Positions 50,998 through 58,235 of a stretch of 64,000 bases of DNA are shown here, in pieces. Positions within the stretch are counted from its first letter, which is position 1. Each line of letters starts with the position of its first letter. A program made the translations under genes and the position numbers. The notes beneath the pieces were generated by a model. That model was not told the DNA's origin. It searched no databases and saw only the letters and a program-made list of their open reading frames with translations. Source of the stretch: an uncultured Ruminiclostridium sp. (GTDB taxonomy: Bacteria; Bacillota; Clostridia; Oscillospirales; Ruminococcaceae); NCBI GenBank assembly GCA_934490165.1, contig CAKSTB010000013.1, positions 1-64,000 of the forward strand. The letters are read 5' to 3'.

Positions 50998-52821
50998 ATG
51001 TGTGGAATAGTAGGCTATGTCGGAGCTAAAGAATGCACCGAAATACTTGTAAACTCACTTACCAAGCTCGAATACAGAGGTTACGACTCGGCAGGCATTG
51101 CAGTGTTCGAGGGTGACAGAATAAAAACCGTAAAGGCAAAGGGCAAGCTCAAGGACGGACTTATCGAAAAGCTGTCGCACGAGCCGCACTTTACAGCTAC
51201 AGCAGGTATAGGTCATACGCGCTGGGCTACCCACGGTGAGCCGAGCGATATCAACTCTCACCCTATCGGAAACGGCAGAGTATCCATTGTTCATAACGGT
51301 ATTATCGAGAACTACCGCAAGCTTAAGGAATTTCTTATTTCCAAGGGCTACGGCTTTGAGAGCCAGACAGATACAGAAGCAGTCGCAAAGCTCCTTGACT
51401 ACAACTACAACGGCGACCCTGTCGACACTATAATAAAGACAATTGCCGATATTGAGGGTGCATATTCTCTCGGCATTATGTTCAGAGAGCACAAAAACCG
51501 CATATTTGCGGCAAGGAAAGAAAGTCCTTTGATAGTCGGCAAGGGCGATGGCGAGATGTTCATCGCGTCCGATGTCACAGCGATAATTGAATACACAAGA
51601 GAATATTATCTGCTTGAGCCGGGAGAAGTTGCGGATATAACAGCCGACGGTGTAACATTTTATGATATGCACAAAAATGTCATAGAAAAGGAGATACAGG
51701 TTGCCGACTGGGACGTTTCGGCGGCTGAAAAAGGCGGTTACGCACATTTTATGCTGAAGGAAATATGTGAACAGCCCGATGCACTCAAAAAAACTATAAA
51801 TCCCCGCATTAAAAATGGTATGCCCGACTTCTCCGAATGCGGACTTACAGATGAGAAGCTGAGAAGCTACCATCATATCTATATAGTAGGATGCGGTTCT
51901 GCTATGCACGCCGGTATGGTCGGAAAATACGTCATAGAAAAGCTCGCGCGCACTCCCGTTGTTGTGGATATCGCATCGGAGTTCCGCTATCGTGATCCTC
52001 TGCTTGCCCCTGACGATCTTGTGGTAATAATCTCGCAGTCGGGCGAAACCGCAGATACACTTGCCGCTTTGAAGCTTGCAAATTCTATCGGAGCGGATAC
52101 GCTTGCCATTGTCAATGTAGTAGGCTCATCTATAGCAAGAGAAGCAAAAATGGTAATGTACACGCTTGCCGGTCCTGAGATATCGGTATGCTCCACAAAG
52201 GCGTATATGGTGCAGACAGCATTTATGTATCTGCTGGCTTTCCGCGTAGCATACGCAAGAAATGCCATAGACGAAGCAGAGTGCAGACAGCTGATATCGG
52301 AGCTTGCCGAAATTCCGTCAAAAGTGCGGAAATGCGTTGACGACCAGACGCAATATCAGAAGGTAGCCTCAAAGCTTATGAGCGCAGACAGCCTGCTGTA
52401 TATAGGCAGAGGTCTTGACTATGCACTCAGTATGGAGGGCAGCCTTAAGCTCAAGGAGATATCATATATCCACTCCGAAAGCTATGCCGCAGGCGAGCTC
52501 AAACACGGTACTATTTCGCTTATCGAAGAAGGTATGCCGGTCATCGCGGTAGCGACCCAGCACGCTCTTTATGAAAAAACTATGAGCAACATCAAGGAAG
52601 TAAAGACAAGAGGTGCTACCGTAATAATGGTGTGCAGTGAGGACATGAAGTTTGACGAAAACGATGTAGATTATCCAGTTATGCTCCCTCTTGCAAGAGA
52701 TCTCCTTATGCCGCTTGTGGCAGTAGTTCCGCTTCAGCTTATCGCTTATTACACTGCGGCGCTCAAGAACTTTGATGTTGACCACCCGAGAAACCTTGCA
52801 AAGTCGGTAACTGTTGAATAA
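50998..52821 (+). CDS. glmS: Glutamine-fructose-6-phosphate aminotransferase
   Basis: A 607-aa cytosolic enzyme that makes glucosamine-6-phosphate for peptidoglycan. The N-terminal glutaminase domain (1-~240) starts at MCGIVGYVGA, whose Cys becomes the catalytic N-terminal residue after Met removal; HTRWATHGEPSDINSHP is the conserved glutamine-binding region. Two SIS sugar-isomerase domains follow (about 285-425 and 455-590), with SQSGETADTLAAL and CSTKAY. It ends HPRNLAKSVTVE as is standard. ATG 50998 is set by the essential MCG start and AAAGGCGG upstream. An FkbM methyltransferase follows after 21 bases. Control by the glmS ribozyme is not apparent. Confidence 0.97.
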   Translation: MCGIVGYVGAKECTEILVNSLTKLEYRGYDSAGIAVFEGDRIKTVKAKGKLKDGLIEKLSHEPHFTATAGIGHTRWATHGEPSDINSHPIGNGRVSIVHNGIIENYRKLKEFLISKGYGFESQTDTEAVAKLLDYNYNGDPVDTIIKTIADIEGAYSLGIMFREHKNRIFAARKESPLIVGKGDGEMFIASDVTAIIEYTREYYLLEPGEVADITADGVTFYDMHKNVIEKEIQVADWDVSAAEKGGYAHFMLKEICEQPDALKKTINPRIKNGMPDFSECGLTDEKLRSYHHIYIVGCGSAMHAGMVGKYVIEKLARTPVVVDIASEFRYRDPLLAPDDLVVIISQSGETADTLAALKLANSIGADTLAIVNVVGSSIAREAKMVMYTLAGPEISVCSTKAYMVQTAFMYLLAFRVAYARNAIDEAECRQLISELAEIPSKVRKCVDDQTQYQKVASKLMSADSLLYIGRGLDYALSMEGSLKLKEISYIHSESYAAGELKHGTISLIEEGMPVIAVATQHALYEKTMSNIKEVKTRGATVIMVCSEDMKFDENDVDYPVMLPLARDLLMPLVAVVPLQLIAYYTAALKNFDVDHPRNLAKSVTVE

Positions 52822-52842
52822 TCACGGAAAAGGAACATTCAA

Positions 52843-53931
52843 ATGTACGATATAACAAATGCGGTTTGCCTTTGGGATCACTTAGCCGCGACCCGAAAGC
52901 CGATAATAATATACGGTATGGGTGACGGTGCGCAGAAGATACTTGATGTCTGCACCGAAAAGGGCATAAAGATATCGGGATTTATGGCAAGCGATGACTT
53001 TGTAAGAGGTCACAGCTTTGCAGGCTTTGAGGTAAAAAAGCTGTCAGATATCGAACGGCAGTTCGGCGACTGTATCATACTCGTTGCGTTCGGAACGCAT
53101 ATTGACGAGGTGATACAGCGCATTATAGCCATTTCGGACAGGCACGAATTATATGCCCCCGATGTTCCCGTAATAGGCGGCGGACTATTCACCAAAGAAT
53201 ATGCCGAAGAGCACAGAGCCGAGCTTGAACAGGTTTATTCCCTGCTTGCCGATGAGCAGTCGAAGAAGGTATTTGACGGCTGGCTTGAATATCGTATCAC
53301 AGGCAGAATACAACCTCTTATCCGCAACCAGACAGATAAATCGGACGGCTATGATATACTTGCGCTCGGCGGCAACGAAACCTATGCAGACCTTGGTGCG
53401 TACAACGGCGATACCATAACCGAGTTTCTGAATGTCACCGGCGGGCACTTCAACAAGATATTCGCAATGGAGCCCGACGGAAAGAACTACGCTAAAATGA
53501 AGCGCCTTCACTACAGGCTCAGCCCCTATGATTTCAGGACGGTAAATGCAGGCGCATGGAGCTGTGACACAGTATGCGAGTTTGTATCCAAAGGCGGCAG
53601 AAACTCATCGCTTATCCCGTACGAAAAGGGCAAGCCCGTAAATCCGTCAAGGATCAAAGAGATAGAGATGCGCAGTCTTGACAGCTTTGTAAAGGACGAG
53701 CACATTACATATATAAAGTATGATGTCGAGGGCAGTGAGAGCGAAGCTCTTGACGGAAGCAAAACCGTAATACAGCGGGACAAGCCCAAGCTGCTTGTAT
53801 CGCTCTACCACCGCACAGAGGATATGTTTGCTCTGCCGCTTAAGGTAAAAGAGCTTAACCCCGCGTACAGGCTGTATTTAAGACAGCACCCGTATATTCC
53901 CGCATGGGATATGAATCTTTACTGCATCTGA
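52843..53931 (+). CDS. FkbM-family methyltransferase
   Basis: A 362-aa soluble protein. The N-terminal ~100 residues form a Rossmann-like domain opening PIIIYGMGDGAQKILDVC, similar to domains that precede sugar-modifying enzymes. The methyltransferase half has the SAM motif TYADLGAYNGDTITEFL (about 186-202), MEPDGKNYAKM, and IKYDVEGSESEALDGSKTVI, the FkbM signature around KxDVEGxE. It probably O-methylates a sugar or polymer. It sits between glmS and a membrane-anchored protein with gaps of 21 and 12 bases, so it is likely in one operon and perhaps linked to cell-surface glycan. The substrate is unknown. Confidence 0.88.
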   Translation: MYDITNAVCLWDHLAATRKPIIIYGMGDGAQKILDVCTEKGIKISGFMASDDFVRGHSFAGFEVKKLSDIERQFGDCIILVAFGTHIDEVIQRIIAISDRHELYAPDVPVIGGGLFTKEYAEEHRAELEQVYSLLADEQSKKVFDGWLEYRITGRIQPLIRNQTDKSDGYDILALGGNETYADLGAYNGDTITEFLNVTGGHFNKIFAMEPDGKNYAKMKRLHYRLSPYDFRTVNAGAWSCDTVCEFVSKGGRNSSLIPYEKGKPVNPSRIKEIEMRSLDSFVKDEHITYIKYDVEGSESEALDGSKTVIQRDKPKLLVSLYHRTEDMFALPLKVKELNPAYRLYLRQHPYIPAWDMNLYCI

Positions 53932-53943
53932 AAGGGAGCGTAA

Positions 53944-54660
53944 ATGAAAAAAATCGTACTTGTTATCCTGCTTGTACTTGTTACCGCAGGAATAGGACTT
54001 TTACTCTATATGCTGCTTACCCGCACAACACCCATATATGCGGGTAGCGATAAGGAAATCATCAGTGACGGCACTAATCTTGCCGTATCCGCAAGCTACT
54101 ATTCGGGGCTTGACAAGGCAGAGGTCGAAACCGCTCTTCTCGATGTGCAGGACGGAATTGAGGGTGCTCTGACAGCATACGATGCCATTCTTGCCAAGGG
54201 CACGCCCGTATTCAACCCGACATTCAGCATTGCTATGTCCGACTACGGCACAGGATACTTTGCCGTACAGGGATATGCAGAAGATATACCGCTTGACGGT
54301 CAGAAAGAGCTTGGCTTCTACTGTGCCGACCTTACGCTGAATGTTTACACGGACGGAAATTCGAAGCTCATTTCAATGCGCAATATCATTCCGACAGAAC
54401 TTACACGCCAAAATGTGACGCTCCCTGTGATATATGATGATACGTTATCCGCAACGGCAGTACTTACAGACTCGACCGACTTCGACCTGAACGTTGCATT
54501 TCTGAACGGAAACACCAGCACAACGCTGACATTTGAATGGACATACAATATCCGTTGCAGTGTGCCGCTGAACCTTTCCGGTCTTGACGAGCAGACGGTA
54601 ACAGCGGATATAACATTCACAAACAATAACGGCATTGTGACAGCCGCATTTGCCGCTTAA
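53944..54660 (+). CDS. Membrane-anchored extracytoplasmic protein of unknown function
   Basis: A 238-aa protein with an N-terminal signal anchor (about 4-25, IVLVILLVLVTAGIGLLLYML) and no lipobox or clear cleavage site. The remaining ~210 residues are predicted to lie outside the membrane and look beta-rich, with Thr-rich strands toward the C-terminus. No domain is recognised. AAAGGGAG is about six bases before ATG 53944. It is the third gene after glmS and the FkbM methyltransferase and is followed by an inverted repeat with a T run. Surface location fits its neighbours, but no role can be assigned. Confidence 0.78.
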   Translation: MKKIVLVILLVLVTAGIGLLLYMLLTRTTPIYAGSDKEIISDGTNLAVSASYYSGLDKAEVETALLDVQDGIEGALTAYDAILAKGTPVFNPTFSIAMSDYGTGYFAVQGYAEDIPLDGQKELGFYCADLTLNVYTDGNSKLISMRNIIPTELTRQNVTLPVIYDDTLSATAVLTDSTDFDLNVAFLNGNTSTTLTFEWTYNIRCSVPLNLSGLDEQTVTADITFTNNNGIVTAAFAA

Positions 54661-54680
54661 TGCAAAAATTAAAATTTCGA

Positions 54681-54757
54681 GTTGCACAGATTAAACATTT
54701 TATGGATATTTTATAGTTGCTAATCGCCATAATTATGTTACTGTGCAACGTTTTTTT
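54681..54757 (+). other. Long-range inverted repeat with T run (long-loop terminator or structured leader)
   Basis: GTTGCACAG (54681-54689) pairs perfectly with CTGTGCAAC (54741-54749), which is followed by GTTTTTTTG. The 51-base loop is AT-rich and contains CATAATTATG. The T run suggests termination of the glmS operon, but the loop is unusually long. Confidence 0.5.
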
Positions 54758-54798
54758 GACAAAATTGCATAATTCGTTGCAAGAAAGCTAAAAAACGC

Positions 54799-54827
54799 TT
54801 GCAAAACGGTTAAGTTTGCATTATAAT
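54799..54827 (+). promoter_or_regulatory. Sigma-A promoter of the aspartate aminotransferase
   Basis: TTGCAA (54799-54804), a 17-base spacer and TATAAT (54822-54827), with a leader of about 55 bases. Confidence 0.75.
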
Positions 54828-54888
54828 TAGAATATGGGTGCAGTGAAGAACTGCGTAAAAATTTCTTTATTATAAGGAGTTTGCGATT

Positions 54889-56148
54889 ATGGAAAAGAAT
54901 GAACTGATAAAGCTGAATGAAGAAGCTAAGAAGCAGTATGACGAGCTTTGCAAGCAGGGACTTAAATTAGATATGTCAAGAGGTAAGCCCTCCCCTGCAC
55001 AGCTTGATCTTTCGTTAGATATGCTGACACACTGCCTTGACGGTGACTATATGTCAGAAACAGGTATCGACTGCCGTAACTACGGTGTACTTGACGGTAT
55101 CGAAGAAGCAAAAAGGCTTTGTATGCCTATGCTCGGTGTTGCTCACGATGAGATAATCATCGGCGGTAACTCAAGCCTTCAGCTTATGTATGATACAATG
55201 GCAAGAGCTATGCTCCTCGGCGTACTCGGCGGCGACAAGCCCTGGGGAAAGAACGAGAAGGTAAAGTTCCTCTGCCCCGCACCCGGTTATGACAGACACT
55301 TTGCTATCTGCCAGAGCCTCGGCATTGAGATGATCACAGTTCCTTATACCCCCGATGGTCCGGATATGGACGTTGTCGAAAAGCTGGTAAGCGAAGATGA
55401 GCTTATCAAGGGTATCTGGTGTGTACCTATGTACAGCAATCCCGAAGGTATCACCTGCTCGGACGAAACGGTAAAGCGTTTTGCTAATCTTTCGCCTAAA
55501 GCAAAGGATTTCAGAATATTCTGGGATAACGCTTACTGCGTTCATCACCTCACAGATACTCCCGACACTCTGCTGAACCTTCTTGAAGAAGCTAAAAAGA
55601 CAGGCAAGCAGGATATGGTATTTATGTTTGCATCCACATCGAAGATCTCGTTCCCCGGCGGCGGTCTTGCATTCATCGGTGCGAGTGCGGAAAACATCAA
55701 GTTTATCAAGAGTCAGATGACATTCCAGACTATCGGCTATGATAAACTCAACCAGTTAAGACACGCACGTTTCTTCAAGGACTTTGACGGTATCAAGGAG
55801 CATATGAAGAAGCACAGAGCTATAATTGAGCCCAAGTTCAAGATCGTTCTTGATATGCTCGACAAGGAGATCGCTCCCACAGGCTTCGGCTCATGGCACA
55901 AGCCCAACGGCGGTTATTTCATCTCATTCAACGGTCTTGACGGCACTGCAAAGCGTACTGTTGAGCTTTGCAAGCAGGCGGGAGTTGTTCTGACAGGCGC
56001 AGGCGCTACTTATCCTTACGGCAAAGACCCTCACGACAACAATATCCGTATCGCTCCGACATATCCTACAGAAGCAGAGCTTGCAAAGGCTATGGAGGTA
56101 TTCTGCGTTGCAGTAAAGATCGCGGCTACCGAATCCCTGCTCAAGTAA
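54889..56148 (+). CDS. Class Ic aspartate aminotransferase-like PLP enzyme
   Basis: A 419-aa cytosolic aminotransferase. It starts with a helical segment, then LDMSRGKPSPAQLDLS, then RNYGVLDGIEEAKRLCMPMLG, which are signature stretches of the class Ic aspartate aminotransferases known from Actinobacteria and Clostridia. The PLP lysine is Lys252 in STSKISFPGGG; DNAYCVHHL gives the cofactor-binding Asp and the conserved aromatic. NIRIAPTYP provides the substrate-carboxylate Arg near the C-terminus. It should interconvert aspartate with 2-oxoglutarate and oxaloacetate with glutamate. Strong promoter, ATAAGGAG before ATG 54889 and its own terminator mark it as a single-gene unit. Confidence 0.92.
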   Translation: MEKNELIKLNEEAKKQYDELCKQGLKLDMSRGKPSPAQLDLSLDMLTHCLDGDYMSETGIDCRNYGVLDGIEEAKRLCMPMLGVAHDEIIIGGNSSLQLMYDTMARAMLLGVLGGDKPWGKNEKVKFLCPAPGYDRHFAICQSLGIEMITVPYTPDGPDMDVVEKLVSEDELIKGIWCVPMYSNPEGITCSDETVKRFANLSPKAKDFRIFWDNAYCVHHLTDTPDTLLNLLEEAKKTGKQDMVFMFASTSKISFPGGGLAFIGASAENIKFIKSQMTFQTIGYDKLNQLRHARFFKDFDGIKEHMKKHRAIIEPKFKIVLDMLDKEIAPTGFGSWHKPNGGYFISFNGLDGTAKRTVELCKQAGVVLTGAGATYPYGKDPHDNNIRIAPTYPTEAELAKAMEVFCVAVKIAATESLLK

Positions 56149-56154
56149 TTGTAC

Positions 56155-56183
56155 TTGCAAAATCGTATAAAGTATGTTATACT
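56155..56183 (+). promoter_or_regulatory. Promoter of tRNA-Arg
   Basis: TTGCAA (56155-56160), a 17-base spacer and TATACT (56178-56183), beginning seven bases after the aminotransferase stop. Confidence 0.75.
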
Positions 56184-56184
56184 A

Positions 56185-56210
56185 AAAGGGCTGACAACCG
56201 TCAGCCCTTT
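56185..56210 (+). terminator. Terminator of the aminotransferase gene, overlapping the tRNA transcription start
   Basis: AAAGGGCTGAC pairs with GTCAGCCCTTT around AACC. The tRNA transcript should start near 56190, inside the first arm, so tRNA transcripts would not form the full stem and would escape it. Confidence 0.85.
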
Positions 56211-56216
56211 ACATTT

Positions 56217-56293
56217 GCGCCTGTAGCTCAGTTGGATAGAGCAATAGCCTCCGACGCTATGTGTCGTGCGTTCGAATCGCATCAGGCGTACCA
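56217..56293 (+). tRNA. tRNA-Arg (anticodon CCG)
   Basis: A 77-base cloverleaf with encoded CCA. The acceptor GCGCCTG pairs with CAGGCGT (one G-U), the D stem GCTC with GAGC, the anticodon stem ATAGC with GCTAT around loop CTCCGAC (anticodon CCG at 34-36), and the T stem GTGCG with CGCAT around TTCGAAT. It reads CGG codons. A copy of its 3' end occurs again at 56372-56399. Confidence 0.95.
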
Positions 56294-56473
56294 AAAAACT
56301 GCATCGCAATCGACCGTATTTGATTGCGGTGCTTGTTTTTTGTTGTAAGCCTTGCGAGGAGAACGCACAGGTGCGTCTCGAATCGCATCAGGCGTACCAA
56401 AAAACTGCATCGCAATCAACCGTATTTGATTGCGGTGCTTGTTTTTTGTTGTAAGCCTTGCGAGGAGAACTCA
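56266..56473 (+). repeat. Tandem copies of the tRNA-Arg 3' end plus terminator
   Basis: Copy 1 runs 56266-56371 and copy 2 from 56372 to about 56473. Each contains GTGCGT, then the T-arm and acceptor end of the tRNA through CCA, the terminator hairpin, and a segment ending CCTTGCGAGGAGAAC. Copy 2 has one inserted C before TCGAATCGC and a few substitutions. Copy 2 cannot fold as a tRNA because the 5' two thirds are missing. Confidence 0.92.
56301..56340 (+). terminator. Terminator of tRNA-Arg
   Basis: GCATCGCAATC pairs with GATTGCGGTGC (one T-G) and is followed by TTGTTTTTTG. It is repeated from about 56407 in copy 2. A third copy from 57005 has lost its left arm. Confidence 0.85.
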
Positions 56474-56643
56474 CCAAGACAGCATTTGCAATTTGCCGAT
56501 GGAAATGTTATAATTATATATAAGATTTGGAATCAGCTTCTTAATACGGAAATCAGGTGAATTTATGACATATCGTAAATACCCGGACGAAAAAACGGTA
56601 AATGAATATATTGCTAAAAAAGAACCGTTGATATTTGCAATCT
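56414..56643 (+). repeat. First copy of a 230-bp duplication (terminator arm, promoter and gene start)
   Basis: Matches 57005-57235 at an offset of 591-592 bases. It includes half of a tRNA terminator, a TTGCAA / TATAAT promoter, a ribosome site and the first ~27 codons of a gene. Confidence 0.9.
56486..56514 (+). promoter_or_regulatory. Promoter of the 137-aa protein gene
   Basis: TTGCAA (56486-56491), a 17-base spacer and TATAAT (56509-56514). Confidence 0.75.
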
Positions 56644-56978
56644 CCTTTGACGGCGAAACAGTACTTATGTCACGGCTTGACGACAGCTTTGAGCATCATA
56701 TACTGCTTGCAAACTTCGGTATAAGCCAAAATGACATTGATAAATATTTCAGAGTAATAGTTGACGACCGCTCTGCCGAATGGACATTCGTGTGCCCGCA
56801 TGACTACTGCGGAATTGCCGACAGGAAGAAACGTATAACACGCTTCTATAACGATGGATTTACGGCTATTTCGCACGTCCTGTCTGATATAGGATATTTC
56901 TCAGACCTCACTATCCCCCGCCGTTACAGGCGACACTTTGATGCTATGGGAGATGATTCGTCCTATTTGCCGTATTGA
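56565..56978 (+). CDS. Hypothetical protein, 137 aa, sharing its N-terminus with the next ORF
   Basis: A soluble protein starting MTYRKYPDEKTVNEYIAKKE. No membrane segment is present. A middle part, EWTFVCPHDYCGIADRKKR, has two cysteines; the rest is mixed alpha/beta without a motif I know. The promoter and AGGTG ribosome site are both within the duplicated segment. The first 22 residues, and residues 23-27 apart from one change, are the same as in the 84-aa protein at 57157, after which the two differ entirely. One of the two must be a chimera; this longer soluble protein looks like the more complete one, but that is not certain. Confidence 0.7.
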   Translation: MTYRKYPDEKTVNEYIAKKEPLIFAISFDGETVLMSRLDDSFEHHILLANFGISQNDIDKYFRVIVDDRSAEWTFVCPHDYCGIADRKKRITRFYNDGFTAISHVLSDIGYFSDLTIPRRYRRHFDAMGDDSSYLPY

Positions 56979-57004
56979 ATGTAATTTAACATACTGAAAG
57001 TCAT

Positions 57005-57235
57005 AATCAACCGTATTTGATTGCGGTGCTTGTTTTTTGCTGTCAGCCTTGCGAGGAGAACGCACCAAGGCAGGATTTGCAATTTTCTGACGGAAATGCT
57101 ATAATTAATATATAAGATTCGGAATCAGCTTTTAAATACGGAAATCAGGTGAATTTATGACATATCGTAAATACCCAGACGAAAAAACGGTAAATGAATA
57201 TATTGCTAAAAAAGAACCGTTGACTTTCGCCATCT
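57005..57235 (+). repeat. Second copy of the 230-bp duplication
   Basis: Begins AATCAACCG within the old terminator, so the left stem arm is lost, and ends after the first ~27 codons of the 84-aa ORF. Substitutions relative to the first copy are spread along its length, mostly upstream of the ATG. Confidence 0.9.
57077..57105 (+). promoter_or_regulatory. Promoter of the 84-aa protein gene (duplicated promoter)
   Basis: TTGCAA (57077-57082), a 17-base spacer and TATAAT (57100-57105), the duplicate of the promoter at 56486. Confidence 0.72.
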
Positions 57236-57411
57236 CATCTATGGGTGTACCTCAGATCGGTGAAAGCAGAACGCTTTATATCGACGAAAATGACCTTGGA
57301 AGCTACATCGAGCCGATCGCCGATAAGAGTGCAAGAATGATCGGATATTTTATTTCAATATCGTTTATGATAGCAGGAATTATTACTTTGGTGCTGTCGT
57401 TTGCGGCATAG
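57157..57411 (+). CDS. Small membrane protein with a duplicated (chimeric) N-terminus, 84 aa
   Basis: The first 22 residues are the same as those of the 137-aa protein at 56565. From about residue 28 the sequence is unrelated: MGVPQIGESRTLYIDENDLG, then a short charged region and one C-terminal membrane helix (about 63-83, GYFISISFMIAGIITLVLSF). The promoter and ribosome site come from the duplicated segment. I infer that the duplication placed a ready-made promoter and start onto the 3' part of a different small membrane-protein gene. Whether the chimera is functional is unknown. The Nudix gene follows 25 bases later. Confidence 0.65.
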   Translation: MTYRKYPDEKTVNEYIAKKEPLTFAISSMGVPQIGESRTLYIDENDLGSYIEPIADKSARMIGYFISISFMIAGIITLVLSFAA

Positions 57412-57436
57412 GTATAAATTATGAGGTGACTGAAAA

Positions 57437-57847
57437 ATGACAGCAAAAATAATCGTGAAATGTATCATATACAACAGAACACTGAACCGATTTCTTTTGG
57501 TACAGAGATGTGAAAATGACTACACGGGTGCGAACACTTGGGAGAATGCAGGCGGTAATATTGAGGACGGTGAAACCCCTGAAACAGCGGTGTTCAGAGA
57601 GGTTATAGAGGAAACAGGCATTACGGATATTGAGATAAAGAAGATCGCTTATGTCAGTATTTTAGAGGGAGAACTGCCAGATCTTTTGATCGTTTATCTC
57701 TGCGAAACATCCACCGAGAATGTTACCATCAGCTTTGAACATCAGGCTTATATATGGGCAGATGAGGAGCAATGCAGAGAACTTCTCCCGGAAGCGATCA
57801 TCAGTGATTTTGAAAAGAATCATGTGTTTGATATTTTACGCAAATAA
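57437..57847 (+). CDS. Nudix hydrolase
   Basis: A 136-aa pyrophosphohydrolase of the Nudix fold, acting on a nucleoside diphosphate linked to another group. The Nudix box is complete: GGNIEDGETPETAVFREV followed by IEETGI, with the catalytic Glu cluster REVIEETG. It starts KIIVKCIIYNRTLNRFLLVQR, the usual first strand pair. Its substrate cannot be read from sequence. It lies 25 bases after the 84-aa ORF and may be read from that promoter. AGGTGA precedes ATG 57437. Length is typical. Confidence 0.9.
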   Translation: MTAKIIVKCIIYNRTLNRFLLVQRCENDYTGANTWENAGGNIEDGETPETAVFREVIEETGITDIEIKKIAYVSILEGELPDLLIVYLCETSTENVTISFEHQAYIWADEEQCRELLPEAIISDFEKNHVFDILRK

Positions 57848-57910
57848 TCAAGAAATCACAAGGAATCTGTGGTATAATGAAATCATAACAACCGACGGAG
57901 GAATGCGACT

Positions 57911-58168
57911 ATGACATACACAGCAAAAATAGAACAGCCGCCTGCGCAGAATAATCGCAGGGGGATTTATCGTCACTATGACAATACCGACACCCGCAGT
58001 GAAGCGGTAAAATGCTTGTGGATGATTTTCGGAATTGCAATTATGATCGGCGGTGTTGCCCTGACTGTTTGTTTTATCGAAAATCAACTGCTTGGCATAC
58101 TCGCTCTGCTGGTTACAGTGATAGTAGGCTTCATCGTAGCGTCACAAGGCAACGACAGAGGCGCTTAG
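57911..58168 (+). CDS. Small two-helix membrane protein, 85 aa
   Basis: A short protein with a soluble N-terminus (KIEQPPAQNNRRGIYRHYDN) and two membrane helices (about 35-57 and 59-79; CLWMIFGIAIMIGGVALTV and LGILALLVTVIVGFIVA). GGAGG is about nine bases before ATG 57911. The sequence TATAATG lies in the 63-base gap after the Nudix gene, so it may have its own promoter. It opens MTYTAKI, loosely like the MTYRKYP of the duplicated ORFs. No family is recognised. Confidence 0.68.
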   Translation: MTYTAKIEQPPAQNNRRGIYRHYDNTDTRSEAVKCLWMIFGIAIMIGGVALTVCFIENQLLGILALLVTVIVGFIVASQGNDRGA

Positions 58169-58178
58169 CATAAAGTAA

Positions 58179-58217
58179 CAGCCCGCAGGAGTTTTATCTT
58201 CCTGCGGGCTGATTTTT
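58179..58217. terminator. Terminator after the two-helix protein gene
   Basis: AGCCCGCAGGA pairs with TCCTGCGGGCT around a GTTTTATCT-containing loop, followed by GATTTTTTG. Confidence 0.9.
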
Positions 58218-58235
58218 TGCTTATAGACTTTTTAT

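Noticed and set aside
51055..51909. A 284-codon minus-strand frame inside glmS
   Set aside because: It is fully contained in glmS, has no ribosome site, and shows no family motif.
56372..56399. A second tRNA gene
   Set aside because: Only the T-arm and 3' acceptor half are present. There is no D arm or anticodon arm before it.
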